In this document: positions 11,770 through 25,200 of the stretch, in pieces
Layout: each line of letters starts with the position of its first letter
Numbering within the stretch: position 1 is the stretch's first letter
NCBI GenBank assembly: GCA_002118135.1
Contig: BDIU01000107.1
Span: 16,668 to 80,667, forward strand
DNA from: Trebouxia sp. TZW2008
Taxonomy: Eukaryota > Chlorophyta > Trebouxiophyceae > Trebouxiales > Trebouxiaceae
Reading direction: 5' to 3'
Length of the DNA stretch: 64,000 nt
The notes under the pieces: generated by a model
Seen by the model: the letters and a program-made list of their open reading frames with translations, nothing else
Told to the model about the DNA's origin: nothing
Databases searched by the model: none
Program-made: the position numbers and the translations under genes

Positions 11770-12398
11770 ATGATGTCGGCTCAAATCCGAGATTCTTTTG
11801 CTCCATGCCCACCGTTCCTCAAGTTCATGGGACGCACCAAGACAAGCCAATGTGGCAAATCCGGCTGCATCGATGCTCTTGAAGGCAAGCTGCAGCTGTA
11901 CACAAGTCGACTTACGACGTGGTCGGCCTCAAGTCAGCCAGGCAAGGATGCAAGAGTCGCAGCTCCAACGCACCCGCCGTCTCAGCTTGCTGACCTCACT
12001 AGTCCGTGTATGCTCTTGATCAAGTCCAGGCCCATGCTTGGCTTTCAAATTGGGTGTCGAGCGAGCTGTGTTCTCGTCGAGGCCCATGATGAGCTCAGCT
12101 CACGCTTCGAAGTGCACTCAATTCAGGTACACGACCCTTGTTCCAGCTATGCCTTTACATGATCTGCAGTGCAATGTGTTATCAACCAACAGGAGCATCG
12201 CTGTCACACACTAGCATGGTACTAGTGCACTGTCACATGCTGAGCATCATTTGCTGCTGCACAGAAATGGCTACACAATGTCATGCAAGATGCATTCTGC
12301 TTTCCCTCATGCCTTCAATGCATTGCTCTTGGGTTCTGCAGGTGTTTGCTAAAGATCCAGCAGATTACCCAGGGCAGGCACTCAATCCAAGCGCCTGA
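11770..12398 (+). CDS. Hypothetical protein, two-exon model
   Basis: ATG 11770 opens a frame to a GTACAC donor (exon 11770-12126, 119 codons). It joins in phase to exon 12342-12398 (TGCAG acceptor, TGA stop), giving 137 aa. I recognise no family. A competing frame over 12361-12494 ends at a good GTATGT donor, so the real gene may be spliced differently and continue further right. Treat this as a placeholder model. Confidence 0.3.
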
Positions 12399-13101
12399 CG
12401 TTGACAACACTGGATTCTAAGCCACATGTAAAGTACCTAGCATCACCTAGCCCTGATGGAGTCAAATCTGCTGAGCCTGAGGTGCCGTATCAAGGTATGT
12501 TTCTCAAGCCCTGTATTCACCTACACCTTGCCAGGAATGCACATATCCTGGTGCCATTATGTCATCGCTTCCTATGCGCTTGTGTTTGCATTGGTGCAGT
12601 GTCATCAGTGCAATGCAATGTTGTTGAGAAGCTGCGTCTGCGATTAGCGTTTTGCCTGGCTTGCATGCTGCAAGCGCCACCATTGTGCTGGCATGCTACC
12701 TGCTTGCCCACTTACGCCTTGCTGAGCTTCGTGGCAGACGCAGATGAAAGCAATACTGCCCAAAGAGGCGCTACACACAAACACACCCTGCCTGGCTGCA
12801 CAAACATTGCAGGGCCACTGACTTGTCTGAGCTGACCCAAGCAACAATGTCAGCAAAAGCTGAGTGATGCGTCAGCTTGCCACGACTCGCTGTACATAGT
12901 GGGGTCTGCAATGCAGCCAGAGTATGTGCAGTCTGTGGGACAAGCAGACGCATTGCCTAGCTTTTGCGACCACTGCGTTCTCTGGTGAATTTTCTTTAGT
13001 CACAAGCGTTGAAACGCGTGTTCATTGGTACAAAACATGTCCAGTCCAACACAGATGATTAGCAGAGAGTGCAAGATTGCCATTGACATTGTTGTGTTTG
13101 C

Positions 13102-13850
13102 ATGATGTGCAATGACAAGCACGCAAATGCTGAGCTTCAAGATCAGCTTCATGCACTCTCAGATATCTTGGGAGCGACCAACTTGACTATTCCAACTTCA
13201 AGCATTATGCACATCGTGAACTCACATTGGGTGCAAGAGTTGCAAGAGGCAACAGATTCCAGCCAAGCATCCCTTCCATTGCGCAGTGTTGGTCATACTG
13301 CAAGATGCAGTCATTGTCGCTATGCATAGTGGACATAATGCGGTTCCTTGCAGCTGATTGGCGAAGATAGCGAGCAGACTTGGTCATCAGCCTGTTTGAG
13401 AAGCGGAAAGCAGATCGTCATTCACAAGCACTCAATCTGCGCGCCTGAGATTGCGACAGTGCAAAAGGGATGTAAGGTGAGATGCAATGCACCCTTGCTA
13501 AGCTTTGAGTTACTGCTGTGGCACTTGCTTCAGGCAATGCAATAGCATGGTGTGGGCTTGATCTTGTCATGTGCTTGCGCCATAGGCAATGTGAGTGCTT
13601 TCTAGGCACGTCGTTGGTACTTGAGTTGAGTATGTTCTGTCTGAGCGCAATAACTGCACAAGCAAGGTTGCTTGTAAACATGACTCAGTGTACTACGCTG
13701 TTTGCAGCTCAGCACATCACCGTTTCTTTGCCCAGCAGATTGGCAGTCGCTCGTCAGAGCTCTGTACCTCCCTTGAGCGGCATGGGTGGCTGGGTGGCTG
13801 GGGTGGAGCTCCACCACTGTATGAGTTTTGTGCTTTACAAGAGTCACAAG
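13102..13850 (+). CDS. Possible exons of an unidentified gene
   Basis: Three open segments with splice-like borders: about 13102-13310; 13354-13479, after a TTGCAG acceptor and before GTGAGA; and 13709-13850, before GTATGA. Reading frames are open in the first two but no protein family is recognisable. Neighbouring sequence contains dispersed repeats shared with 17-26 kb, so this may be decayed repeat-unit sequence instead of a gene. Confidence 0.22.
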
Positions 13851-14139
13851 GTATGAACCATGAAAGTAGGCTTAACATGGCCTTGCTAGAACTACAGCAA
13901 AGTAACTGGGTGCTGGTGTCGAGCAGACTCAGTTTGCAATGCAATCCCAGGAAGCATTCTAGCCGTGTGATTGTGCATGCTGTATGTTCTGTCAAACACG
14001 CTAATGGCAAAACACAGATACAACAGACAATGCGACCTATTGATGCGACCACTGCATGTGAGGTTTTACCGTAGTTTCTGTGCATACTGCATCAACGTTG
14101 CCCTATGAGATCTTGTGCACAGTGGAGTTACATGCTTTG

Positions 14140-14280
14140 TGGCTGGAGGATGACTTGTGAATTTGCAAGTCAGAATACAAGAGGCCTTTTCACGACCTGT
14201 CCAGTATGATAGATCGTCTTGTCTCCTGACTTGCAAGCCCATCAGTCCCTCAGCAGGCAGGGAGCATGCTGCTCCATCCT
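14140..14280 (-). repeat. Dispersed repeat unit shared with 19.57, 21.0, 25.55 and 25.80 kb
   Basis: GACTTGTGAATTTGCAAGT followed by GAGCATGCTGCTCC aligns with GACTTGTG(C/G)..GCAA.TTG and GAGCATGTT(G/A)CTCC at about 19575-19717, 21005-21160, 25555-25685 and 25805-25935. The copies are about 130-145 bp and strongly diverged. Confidence 0.55.
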
Positions 14281-15720
14281 GGGCAGGCTTTCAATTTCAT
14301 CATGTTGTTATCACAAGGCAAACAGTGCTTGTGGCCAAGATTGCAAATCAACTTGTTGCATATCAAGCTCCCGGAGTAATCAGTTGTAGGTCTGCCTTGG
14401 CATGTGCCGGTGTAGTTTCCTGGTGAGTCAATCACTCAACATCGCAACAAAGTTTGTGTATGAGAGTGAAGGGGCTGCTTAAATTGCATGTTTGCTAGCA
14501 GGATGGTCTTGACTAGCTTGAAATCGCACCAAGTGCCTCTGCAAACCAAGTAGCATTGCTCCTGTCTTGTGTCATTTGTTTTGTAGGCTCATTCAATATG
14601 TGAGCAGTTCTGCTTGGCTTCTGCTAGCATGTTGAATCAGCTTAGTATACAAGCAAATAAAGACAGAAGTAGTACAACTTGGTTTGCAAAGGTGGTTGTG
14701 CAGCAACCAAGATCAGCCTTGTTAACAACAGATTATTTCAGCAATCACAGACTGATAGCTAATTATGGCACTCACTGTGTGAGACTAAGCACACAGCTGA
14801 TGTACCATCTAGCTACATTACAGTCAGCAATATGTGCACTGCATATGGCAAACTGGTTTATTGAGCAGCATTGCAACACAAGGTGTACTGATGGCCTGCC
14901 ACATGTCACAATTGTTGGTGAGTCATGACCTATTTGATGCTTCACTTCATGATATAGCTTACCATTCATCAGCAATTGTGGAAGGTGTTCTGTCATTCAA
15001 AACATGACCATGTTAGGCTTGCCAGACTGCCAGCCGCATTGGTGCACTTGCATGCAACGCATACTGCTCTAACCTGACTTTGCAAGCATGTTTTCCCAAC
15101 GATTGCCCAGAATGTGGTGTTCACTGTTAATACAAATAATGAACAGTTCCCACAACGTTTGAGGTGGTCATTTTGACCACAGGCTGCAAGGTGAAGCAAG
15201 ACTTATGGTGGTGTATGCTGACTCAGTAAGCACTATATGCATCATGATCTGCAGTTCCCTGGTGGAAAAGGTGCATGAGCCCAGTTGGCGTCTGCCAGCA
15301 CATAGTGCCTCCAGGCGCCAATACTTTTGCGCATGACTCCTGGAAATTGCAGGTTGCCAAGACAAACGCTGTGCACCATGCAAGATTCTTGTGTCCTGTT
15401 GGCGGCTGCTGTACAATTTCAGCATGGCATTTGGGGCAAGCAGATTGAACAGATTGAGTGCCCTAGCTTTGTGTAGCACAGCTTGGGTTGACGCTGTGGG
15501 CGCATGACCCAGGTGTTTTGTCAGCTGCTTTGGTTCAGTCGCAGGTCATATGCATCTACTCACTTAAGCATGTTGTTTGTGTGAATGTTTCATTGCCACT
15601 TGGTCGCATTTTGCCATTTGCTATGCTAATGCTTGCGCAATCACAAGCATGGCAATGCCAGCTGACACTTGCTCAAGCCATATGCCCCTCGGACAGCTGT
15701 CAGATTTGCATTCAAGGACG
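14281..15720. other. Interval with no supported gene
   Basis: Open frames are present on both strands (for example minus 15168-15479), but none shows a family motif or consistent splice joins. Part (about 14565-14645) resembles about 17140-17215, so some of it is diverged duplicated sequence. Confidence 0.4.
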
Positions 15721-15723
15721 ATT

Positions 15724-15750
15724 CAGGGTTTAGGTAAACCCTAAACCCTG
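15724..15750. repeat. Telomere-like (TTTAGGG) palindrome
   Basis: The stretch CAGGGTTTAGG-T-AAACCCTAAACCCTG contains a TTTAGGG-type unit on the left arm and two on the right in opposite orientation, forming a near-perfect inverted repeat. It fits an interstitial plant/trebouxiophyte-type telomeric motif, but is too short to call a telomere. Confidence 0.6.
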
Positions 15751-15804
15751 ATTTCACTGGGTCAGCGCTGCAAGGCTTGCTGCTTTGTACCTGTTAACTA
15801 AGGG

Positions 15805-16110
15805 ACGACCTTAGAATATATTCTAGCTTTATTCTTATGTTTTTAAGAATATATTGCTGTTCGGCATTGCAGCCGATGGATGATATCCCAGGATGAAACC
15901 CAGGTATCCGTAACATTATTCTAGGATTTATTCTAGTGCCAGGATAGGGCATGTCGAGTGCCGGTGGAATAGTATTCTGCAGATATTATTCTAGGGATAA
16001 AATCTAGGGATTTTATCCTGTCAAAAAGGATAAAACCTCGCCGACCACGGTAAGGATACAATTCCGGTCCAGAAGGATTTTATCTCAAGATTTTATTCTT
16101 ACAGGCATCG
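15805..16110. repeat. AT-rich island with hairpins and TATTCTAG motifs
   Basis: The composition is clearly more AT-rich than the flanks. TATTCTAG or TTATTCTAG recurs at least four times, with palindromes AGAATATATTCT and GATTTTATCC/GGATAAAAC. Similar short sequences border it (GGCATTGCAGCCGATGG near 15865, GGCATCGCAGCTAATGG near 16105). It looks like a small inserted non-autonomous element; no coding frame is present. Confidence 0.4.
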
Positions 16111-16221
16111 CAGCTAATGGCATTGAAAATGAAATCATGCGGTTGATTTGCTAGTCTGCATAGAGCATCCAGCGACTAAAATCCTTTGCAGATAGCAGCA
16201 AGCAGGTCATGATCACATCAG

Positions 16222-19200
16222 CTAACGCTTCTTTCTTCTCCCTTCTGACTTTGGCATCCTAGTGCTCATGGAAGGCGCTCGCTGACGGGGTTGTTTGAAA
16301 GGCATACTGCCTCCAGTGACCCTAGCACCGGCTTGTTTCTTGCTGTTGGCTTGGGGCCCAGCACCCTGCAGAAAGGCGAGAGCAATGTCACATGTAACAT
16401 GTTTGTACCTGCTTGATGTCAGTCTTTAAAGGCAAACAAAAACTTGATCAAGGCTGCAGAGGAGCAATGCACTGGCCATTCAGCCCTTGAATGTGATGTC
16501 CTGCTTTTCCAAAACCTCAAGCTCAAGTTGCATCTGCTTGTGAGGCATGACATGCAGAACATGCATCAGTCATGCGCAATGACATGAGGGTGTGTGACCC
16601 AGCCTGGAACAAACACTGATGGCAAGGGTCACACCACCTTCACTCATTGCGCGTGTTGCACGCACCATCTGCACTTCTTGCCCCAAGAGGGGTGCTCCTC
16701 TAGCTTTAGCCCATTAGTTGTAGTTTTGGAGCTAGTCTCTTACTGTTTCTGCGCTGTAAGTTTAGGTGGACTCAAGTGATCAGCTCACTTTGTTCAGCTC
16801 AAGCAGCCGCGCGACATCAGCAGCCTGGCCACACACGCCCACGCATTTCACATTCTCTATCAAGTTTGTTGATGAGCAACTGCATCTGTGCTTGAAGTGT
16901 GCAGTCTCCGCTGGCAACAGCTGCATTGCAGCCTCCAACAGTGCCAAATGAGTGCAACAAAACTTTTGTGCACTCTCAAGTTGCATATGTCCTGGGCACG
17001 CAGTGAGATGCAATCTTGTTAGTTCGAGTAGAGCAGGCGGGCCCTGATGATAAATCTAGTTAGCACAAAACCTGATCATAGCATGTTGCATTTTGACTGG
17101 CAAGACAGACTCTGCAAACCCAGTCGCACTAGTTCTGTCATTTGCTGTTTGCTTTCCAGACTCATTCAGCATGAGAACAACCTTTTTTTGTCCTCTGCTC
17201 TCATGTTCGATTAGCTAAGAAATCAGGCGGCTGACAACAGGGTTGACACAACTGCAGAGGTGCCTAGCACATTGGGCAGCAACTAGAACATCTGATAGCA
17301 AAACAGACAAGCTCAGCTTCTGGTCTCAACATTTTGTACGGTTCAATGTACTGTTGATGCCCAAATCAGCTGCATTGTAGACAGCAGCATGTGCATTGCA
17401 TCTGTTGGCGTCTTGAATGTCACAAGTTGCGCTGGAGAACACCATGCTTGCCAGCAATGCTGCATTTGCATTTGCATGTGTTGCATGCCAAGTCCAATCA
17501 CATCTATTCAGCTTCTGCTTTTGTAGTACATGATGTGTAGCTTGGCACTTCACTGTTGCCAATACGGCTGCATTGCAGACACCAGTGCGTGCAATGCACG
17601 GGGCAAGCTGTTGCATATCCCAGCATCAGATATAGCTGGGCTTTATATGCTGAGAAAACCTCCCAGCATATAAGGCTCTTTTGTACCTGACAATGCGATA
17701 CAAGACAGGAGCCCCACTGGAGTTGCCATGCTTGCTGAGCTGCCTCAACGTTGGAACGTCTCCAAGAATCAGAACAGCTTGTGACTTCTATATTGGAATG
17801 CATGACACAAGCCTTGCAATTGCTGGAACATGCTATGCTTGCCAAGCTGCTGGCAGCGCTAATGCGCTCGCATGTGTCGCATGCCAGGCGCAAACACACC
17901 CAGTCAGCTTTTACATGAGCAGAACGCTTTACACAGTTCAGCACACTGCTGTTGCCCAATCCAGCTGCATTGTAGACATCAGTAGGGGTATTGCATGAGG
18001 TAAGCTATTGCATATCCCAACATAAGGTACAGGTACAGGTATGGCCTTGTACGCTGAGCAACTCTCCAAGCGTACAAGGTGGTTCTGTACCTGATGATGG
18101 GATATCAGACATGAGCGCCACTGCAGCATGCCATGCTTGTTCAGCTGCCATTGTTTACATGTTTCCAAATATCAAAAGTACTTGTGTACTCGATGGTGGA
18201 ATACAAGACTTGAGCCCCACTGCAGCATGCCATGCTTGCTGAGCCGTCACATGATGTTGAGTGTATTCCTGCATTGAAACAGCTTGTGCATCTAGTGGTG
18301 AGACACAAGTCTTATTGGGTCATCCTTGCTCGCCATTCAATACACTCACAGACACACACACGCTTACACAAACATGACATAACACTGAAAAATGCTTAGT
18401 AATAGCAAATGGTCAGTGGTCAGTGTTGTTAAATATACATATTGTCAATGACAGTAGGCGCAGAGGTTGTGCAGATTGGGATCAAACGTTTTATTGCTGT
18501 AGGGTGACTTGTGCTTCTGAATGTTGAAGGTCAACAGATGTCACCTGCCTGGCGTGAGGCTTGATGGCTCATCATTGCCCTTCACCTTGAATGGCCACCA
18601 TTTGCTATGCAACTCAAGAGCTTGTTCCTCAGATCTTGGCAGGGCTTGATTAGGTTTGGAAATGATGAAGTCATGCACAATCCTTGCAAGCTTCTTGGCA
18701 GGGCCATTGGTCAGCCTGCAGAGCACTTTTTACATGTCAGCATGCTTTGGCTGTCATGATGCACAATACATGATGTCTTGTTCCGTGCAGGTGTCAAGCG
18801 CTGCTGAAGTTGCAGAGCAAGAAGCCTAGCGCAAGCACCCAATGTGCTGACCTGATCGTGAGATATGCAACAATGAAGATCTGCATCAGGTGAGCTTACC
18901 ATACTTTTGACAAAATGACTGTTGCTGTGTGTTTGCTTGACGGGTGACGGGGCAATGTAGAATGCAGAAGCATCCAATGAAACCCGGCAAGGGGACCAAG
19001 CAGCCTTGTGGGCATCTGTTGGCCAACTGCATACCCCAACCGCGTCCCTCTGGTGCAACAAACTTGTCAAAGACTGTGATATGCCTCGCTTGGTACAATG
19101 CTTGATGGAAGACATTTCCCTGCTGATGTGTGCTGAGATTTGATGGTGTCAGCACAAGACCTGGGCCACGAACCCAGTCTGAGTGCCTGAGCTTTTAATA

Positions 19201-22200
19201 GCAAAACTCTGGTCCTTGGCGGGATATGTGGCCAAGGTGGTCTGTCAACCGCGTCAGCTTGGTCGTCTGAAAGCTGTGGGCACATTCCTGCTTCTGCCCC
19301 TGGCTTCATGACATGATGCTGAGGCAGTAGCTGAACTGTTCAACGACAATATCCTGAAGCTTCTTTGCATGCCAGTGGCTGTTGGCCTTGGCAGAAGTAC
19401 AGAATGTACCAGCAGTCTTGCACAGTCTTGTTGCGACTTTGTCCCAGATTCTCACAATGCCAGGAGCCTTGGACAATAGCCGATGCAAGCCTGTTGGTGT
19501 CTCTGTACCTGTGTCAAACACCTCATCTTTGGATATGCCCTGCATTCAAGACAGGGGCAGTCCAAAGTCTTGAGCTATGTGGCTGCAAAGTGACTTGTGC
19601 CTTCGCAAATTGGAAAGCAAGAGACCCTGTATCACCTACTCAGCATGCAGGCTGATATGGAGTCTCTGCTTTCCAACTTGCAAGGCCGCAAATTGATCCG
19701 CAGCCAGAGAGCATGTTGCTCCAACCTAGTTAGGGCATAAATTGCATCAGCAACACATTCAGCAGATATGCAAAAAGCTGTGCTGCTTGTGTTTAGCCAG
19801 AAACACCTCTGGTAAAGTTGCTATGGGTAGCAGCTGGGCTTGAAGGTGTTCTGACACATGGCACCATCTTGTATGCTTTTGAGTTTCATGAGCAGTAGCT
19901 GCTGAGCACCGTGCCAAACTGCAAACAAGTGCACTCATATCGCAAGGCTTGCAAGTTGTCTGAGGTGATCAAAAACACAAGGTCAGCAGAAGGCAAGTGA
20001 TGCAGCAGCTTACAGTAGGTACTCAAGATACTAGGGTCTGCAATGCAGCCAGAGTATTTGCAGTGCATGCGGTAAGATGTTGCAGCCCACAGCTTTTGCT
20101 GACATTGTGTTTTGATCAAGCAGTGGACCATTCAAACTAAGCCGAAAAGCCTCCAGTGCAGTTGTGCCAAACACAGTCAGCCCAGCACAAATCTGCCCGT
20201 AGCTAATGTCAAACTGCCATCAATGCTGATGCGACTGCACGAGGTGCATTGTCAAGGTCACCAAGGCCATGCCTGCAGCGTCTGCTCCATGAAACGCTTG
20301 CAACTTGGTCACCTGCAACTGTGTGTTTCATGGTCTCTGCCTGCCTTGCCTGTGACAAAACGTAAACTCTTGTACAGTCATTTGGTTGCCAATTGCATTG
20401 TGTCATGTTTTGCTTGACTGCATGTAAATTGTCTGCAGATGTTGAGCCTACAGGCAAGCCATTGTCAGCTGTTTCTGACAGATTCAGAAGGCATATGGCT
20501 TGACAACCGTCACATCTGTGTTGCTGCAAGATCAAAATGCATGAAGAGTGCAGAGCTTGCTGACTTGCGTGCCCTCAATCAGTCTGAAACCTTTATCTGA
20601 TTGAATGGCATTGCTAGAGCCACTATGATAACTATGCCATTACGCATACCTGGTGCATGTCCTTGAACTCATGCTCAGCCCACTGATGGCCGAGGCTCGA
20701 TGAGGAATGCACAGTGGCAGGAAGCTCAGCATGGCCCTGCCAGCAGTGTTCATCAGCTCAGATGCTTGACTCAAAAGGCATCGGCTTGACGTGTCACCCT
20801 GGTCAGCAATTCAGACACTGCACTTGTGTAAAACTATGCTACAGTTCTGCCAAGGTTGTCATTGGGAAGTTTGATGCAAGAGTGCAACAAATTCAGCCGT
20901 CGGTCAACTACAATGTACACGGTGCTTTGCACTGAACGTCTATGTGGGTGCTGATCAAGCATTAGTCTGTCAAGTCTTGTGCAAACTGAAGTTCATGCTT
21001 TGTGGCTGCTGAGCGACTTGTGATCCTGCAAGTTGGAGCACCAGAGATGTTCATCACTTGCCCAGCATGAGGCAAGCTGATGAAGTTCTTTGTTGCTTGT
21101 AATTGCAAGACTATCAGTCACTTTGCAGGCAGAGGGCGCGTCACTTCCATGTGAGCAGGCCACAGATTGCATCAGCAACATATGCGGAGCAGCACAAGCC
21201 TTTTTGCCACGGCCATTGCTCAATCAGCTGCTCTTCCAGCATGATAGACGTTCAGTCATAAGGACTAGCTTGATGCTTCCTGTATCATGCACTGACTGCT
21301 CACTTCCTCAACAACCAGATTGCAATGTGCATGGAGCTGTGTCCACTGCCTGGAATTAAGTTCTGAGGTCAAAACAGACTGGAGCAATACAGCATGGCTT
21401 AGTTTGAGACTAATTCAGACTCTGTAAAGTCCAACGGTCACTCTTGGTGTTGTTGCACCTTCTGGCTGCACTGCAGACAAGGATTTGTGTGCATCAAACA
21501 CCAAACATCCCGCGCCCCCTTCCCCCCCCCTCCCGGGCCCCTAGCCAAATTGTTCACAGCACTACCCAATCAAACAGCATTGCTGAGGACAGGGAAAGAA
21601 TTTGATGTGGAGAACAGCGTGCTCACCTTTTGCCTGAGCATGGTCCTATGTCATAACATGGTGCCACCATGGTTTGCAAGGACAGCATCTTCAGATTTCA
21701 TAGCAATTTGATGACTGTGACTTCTGTCAAAGCTGCATAGTTGAATCTCCGTAGCTTTGTCAAAGACCACATTCACTGGCATTGCCCTGAGGTAAGGGGC
21801 CATCTTGTTGAACATCTCATGCTGAAGCAACAGCTGAGCAAGTGAGGTTTGCAAGGTTAGTGTTTTCAGATCTCATATCATTCAGTGACTGTGGTGTCTG
21901 ATCAAGGCGCATTGCTGTACTTTGTCAGACGCCACATTTTGTGGCATGCCATGGTTGTAGCACCATGGCGTGTACATACCTAGTTGCTGGGTGCCAAAGC
22001 CTGCCCAGCAAGATGATTGAATGAATGATCATGTCATGACACAGCTGGTGCCATTGCATTAGCTGAGCTTTGCATGGTGATGTCCTCCAACTCACGGCAT
22101 ACCAGTGGCTGTGGCAAATGAAGCAGGTACAGAGATGGCTGACAAGTTTGTTGCAGCTTTGTTCCACGCGTTGTCAACGCGCATTGCAAGAGCCTGGCAC

Positions 22201-25200
22201 GCCACAAAAAAATAAAAGAGAGTTCATAAAAAAGAAATGTTTTTAGCCTGGCACGTTACAGACCTATTGGTCATCTGTGTACTTGTGGCAATCATCTCAC
22301 ATTTGGGCATGCCATGAACTCTCAAGACATGGTCTTCGTTTGAAGTCTTTGCTTGATCCAGCTGTGGCCTCAGCATCAGATGTGTCACTACAAGGTGCCA
22401 AACATGCCATCTTGGTCAGTTGCACCATTGGCTCAGACATTGCTATACGCCTTTTGTAGATTTTGGGCAAGTGCGGTAGAGCAATGTTGCCAGACTGCAT
22501 GGTATGCCAATTTGTGCGTTGTCCTACACAGGTACAAAGATTACCAAAAGTTTGGCTGCAGCTTTGTTCTGAGAATTGCCAATGGCATCACTGCAATGGC
22601 TCTGCAGCGGACCTATTGGTAGCCTCTGAACCTGTGTCATTCATCTCATAAGCAGGCCTGCCGTGACTTCTGGAGACATGGCCTTTGATAGACCATCCTC
22701 TTGTGCACACAAGGCCTAAGCATCGTCTCTGTCATGAGAAGGTGCCAGCTGTCCAATCTTGGCCAGTTGCACCAGTGCCACAAACATCACTGTACGCACT
22801 AGTATGGTAATGGTTTGGGCAAGTTTGGAAGGTCAATGTTGACAGACTGCATGGCATGCCATTTGCTGTGATGTCTAACACAGGTACAGAGTTCACCAAC
22901 AGTTTTGCTGTTTGCAAGCTTAAGCTGTTTGCAAGCTTAAGCTGTTTGCTAAGTATCACAGGTGTTGGCATGCCATGGATCGGCAGGTCTTGTCCTTCAC
23001 AGCTGAGCTGCTGCCTCAGCATCTTCTGTGTCTTGACACAGTGCCAGATGTATCATCTTGGTCAGTTCAGCCCCTGAAAGCAAGATATGCGCGTTCATTG
23101 CCAAAATGCTGGCAAGTGCATGTCAACCCTACACACACCAAGTCTGCTTGTATCAACACAAGCACGTTGTGCTTGCCGGGTTGCTGCACCTGCATATGGT
23201 GTGTGTCAAGCCCACACATGCTTATAACGAGCCTGACAAGCATGTCTTCTACGTCCTTTTGGTTCACAAATGAATTGGTACACATGTTGGTCCGGCTTGT
23301 TACTGACATGTGCGGGCTTCACACGCAGCACAGGCAAGTGCAGCAACAGCACATGCAGTTTTGCAACTGCAGCGTGACAATGTTGCTACACTCAGGACTA
23401 GGCTGTTCTGGTTTCACCTTCAGCAGACCAACATGCATGGTATGTTGTGCTGACAACAGGTACAAACTGATTCTTGTGGCAATCACTCCGTATCATGGCC
23501 ATTATTTGGTGTCATGAGCAATAGTTGATGAGCACTGTGCCGTATTATTGAGCAGTGCACACATGCCACAAGTCTTGCAACTCGTCTGCGTTGACCAGGA
23601 GAGCACTGTCAGCAGAAGCGAAGTTATGCACCAGCTTTTTGCAGGCATCGCATCTATTAGAGTCTGCAATGCAGGCAGAGTATGTGCAATGCATGCAGCA
23701 AGATGTTGCAGCACACAGCGTTTGCTAACACTGTCTTTTGATCGACCAGCGGCTCAGCTCAGACGAGTCTCAAGCCTTCGGTGCAGTTGTGCCAGACACA
23801 GTCAGCCCAGCACAAATCTGCCCGTAAGCTAATGTCAGACTACCGTCAATGCTGATGCACCTGCATGGGGTGCATTGTCAAGTCTAGAAACGCCATGCCT
23901 TTAGCTTTTGCTCCATGTCACACTTTGCCTTAGCTACACCACACATCAGCAACCCCCTCGCCCTTCCTCCCCCACCCGTTGCCTCAGCATTGGTGGTGGA
24001 TGGAAAACGAGATACTGATCCCGTTGGCACCATGTCACGGCACAAATTTATGCTGAGGCAAGAACCAAGTGTAAAATTTTGAAGAGACAAATCTTTCATA
24101 GCTTGCTGACTTGCGTGCCCTCAATCAACCTGAAACCTTAATCTGATTGATTGGCATTGCTGGAGCCACTATGATACACTGCCATTCTGCATACCTGGTG
24201 CATGTCAGCTTGGTCAGGGATTCTGTATTCCTGTTCTGTTGCCTCAGACGTGATTGGCAGAGAGGGCCATCTCGAGCTTTTGGCCACCATGCACACTTGA
24301 AGACTCATCTTGAACTCGTCTTCTTGTAAGCACAAGTTCCAGGAACTTCGGAAGTCCTTCAACTATGCACAGCGGTAACACGCTGAGGAATGCTTTGTCT
24401 TCAGTGCTTGTCCCTCCAGATACTCAGTGTACTCAGGTAGCATTCCTGGGGATTCAGTCACTTCATGCAAAGTTTGGTCAGGGGTTGTGTACCCCTATTC
24501 TGTAGCCTCAGACCTGACTGGCATTGAAGGGCTGTCCTAAGCTTGTCTACCATGCATACCTGAAGACTCATCTTGAACTCGTGCTCTTGTAAGCACCAGT
24601 TTCAGGAAGTCCTTCAAGTATGCACAGCGGTACCAAGCTGAGGAATGCTTTGTCTTCAGTGCTTGTCCCTACAGATACTCAGTGTATTCAGGTAACACGC
24701 CTGGAGATTCAGTCACTTCATGCAAAGCTTGGTCAGGGGGTTGTGTATTCCTGTTCTGTTGCCTCAGACGTGATTGGCAGTGAGAGGGCCATCTCGAGCT
24801 TTTGGCCACCATGCATACCTCAAATACTCGCTTGAAATCGTTCTTTGTCAAGCATGATCTCAACCATGTTTGAGGTCTGCATGGTGGTAAAGAGCTGAGG
24901 AATGCTCTGCCTTCAGTGTTTGTCCCTGCAGATGTTTATGGGATGGGATGCTGATGCACCTCCAAGCAGCAAAGGTTTAATCAGGCATTGTGCATGCGCC
25001 TTCTGTAGCTCCAGACCTGAATGTCATCAAAGGCTTTCTGACTCAGTGGCCACTACGCACAGCTGGAGTCCTCGCTGGAACTCTTTCTGTTTTCAGCAAG
25101 AGTTACAACAAGACTTTCACGTACGTACAGTGGTGACAAGCTAAGGAATGCTTTGCGTCCACTGCTTGTCCCTCTAGACGCTCATTGCACTCAGCTTGCA

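Noticed and set aside
15168..15479. Minus-strand 103-codon frame as a zinc-domain exon
   Set aside because: Other frames looked equally coding-like and no consistent splice join or motif could be found.
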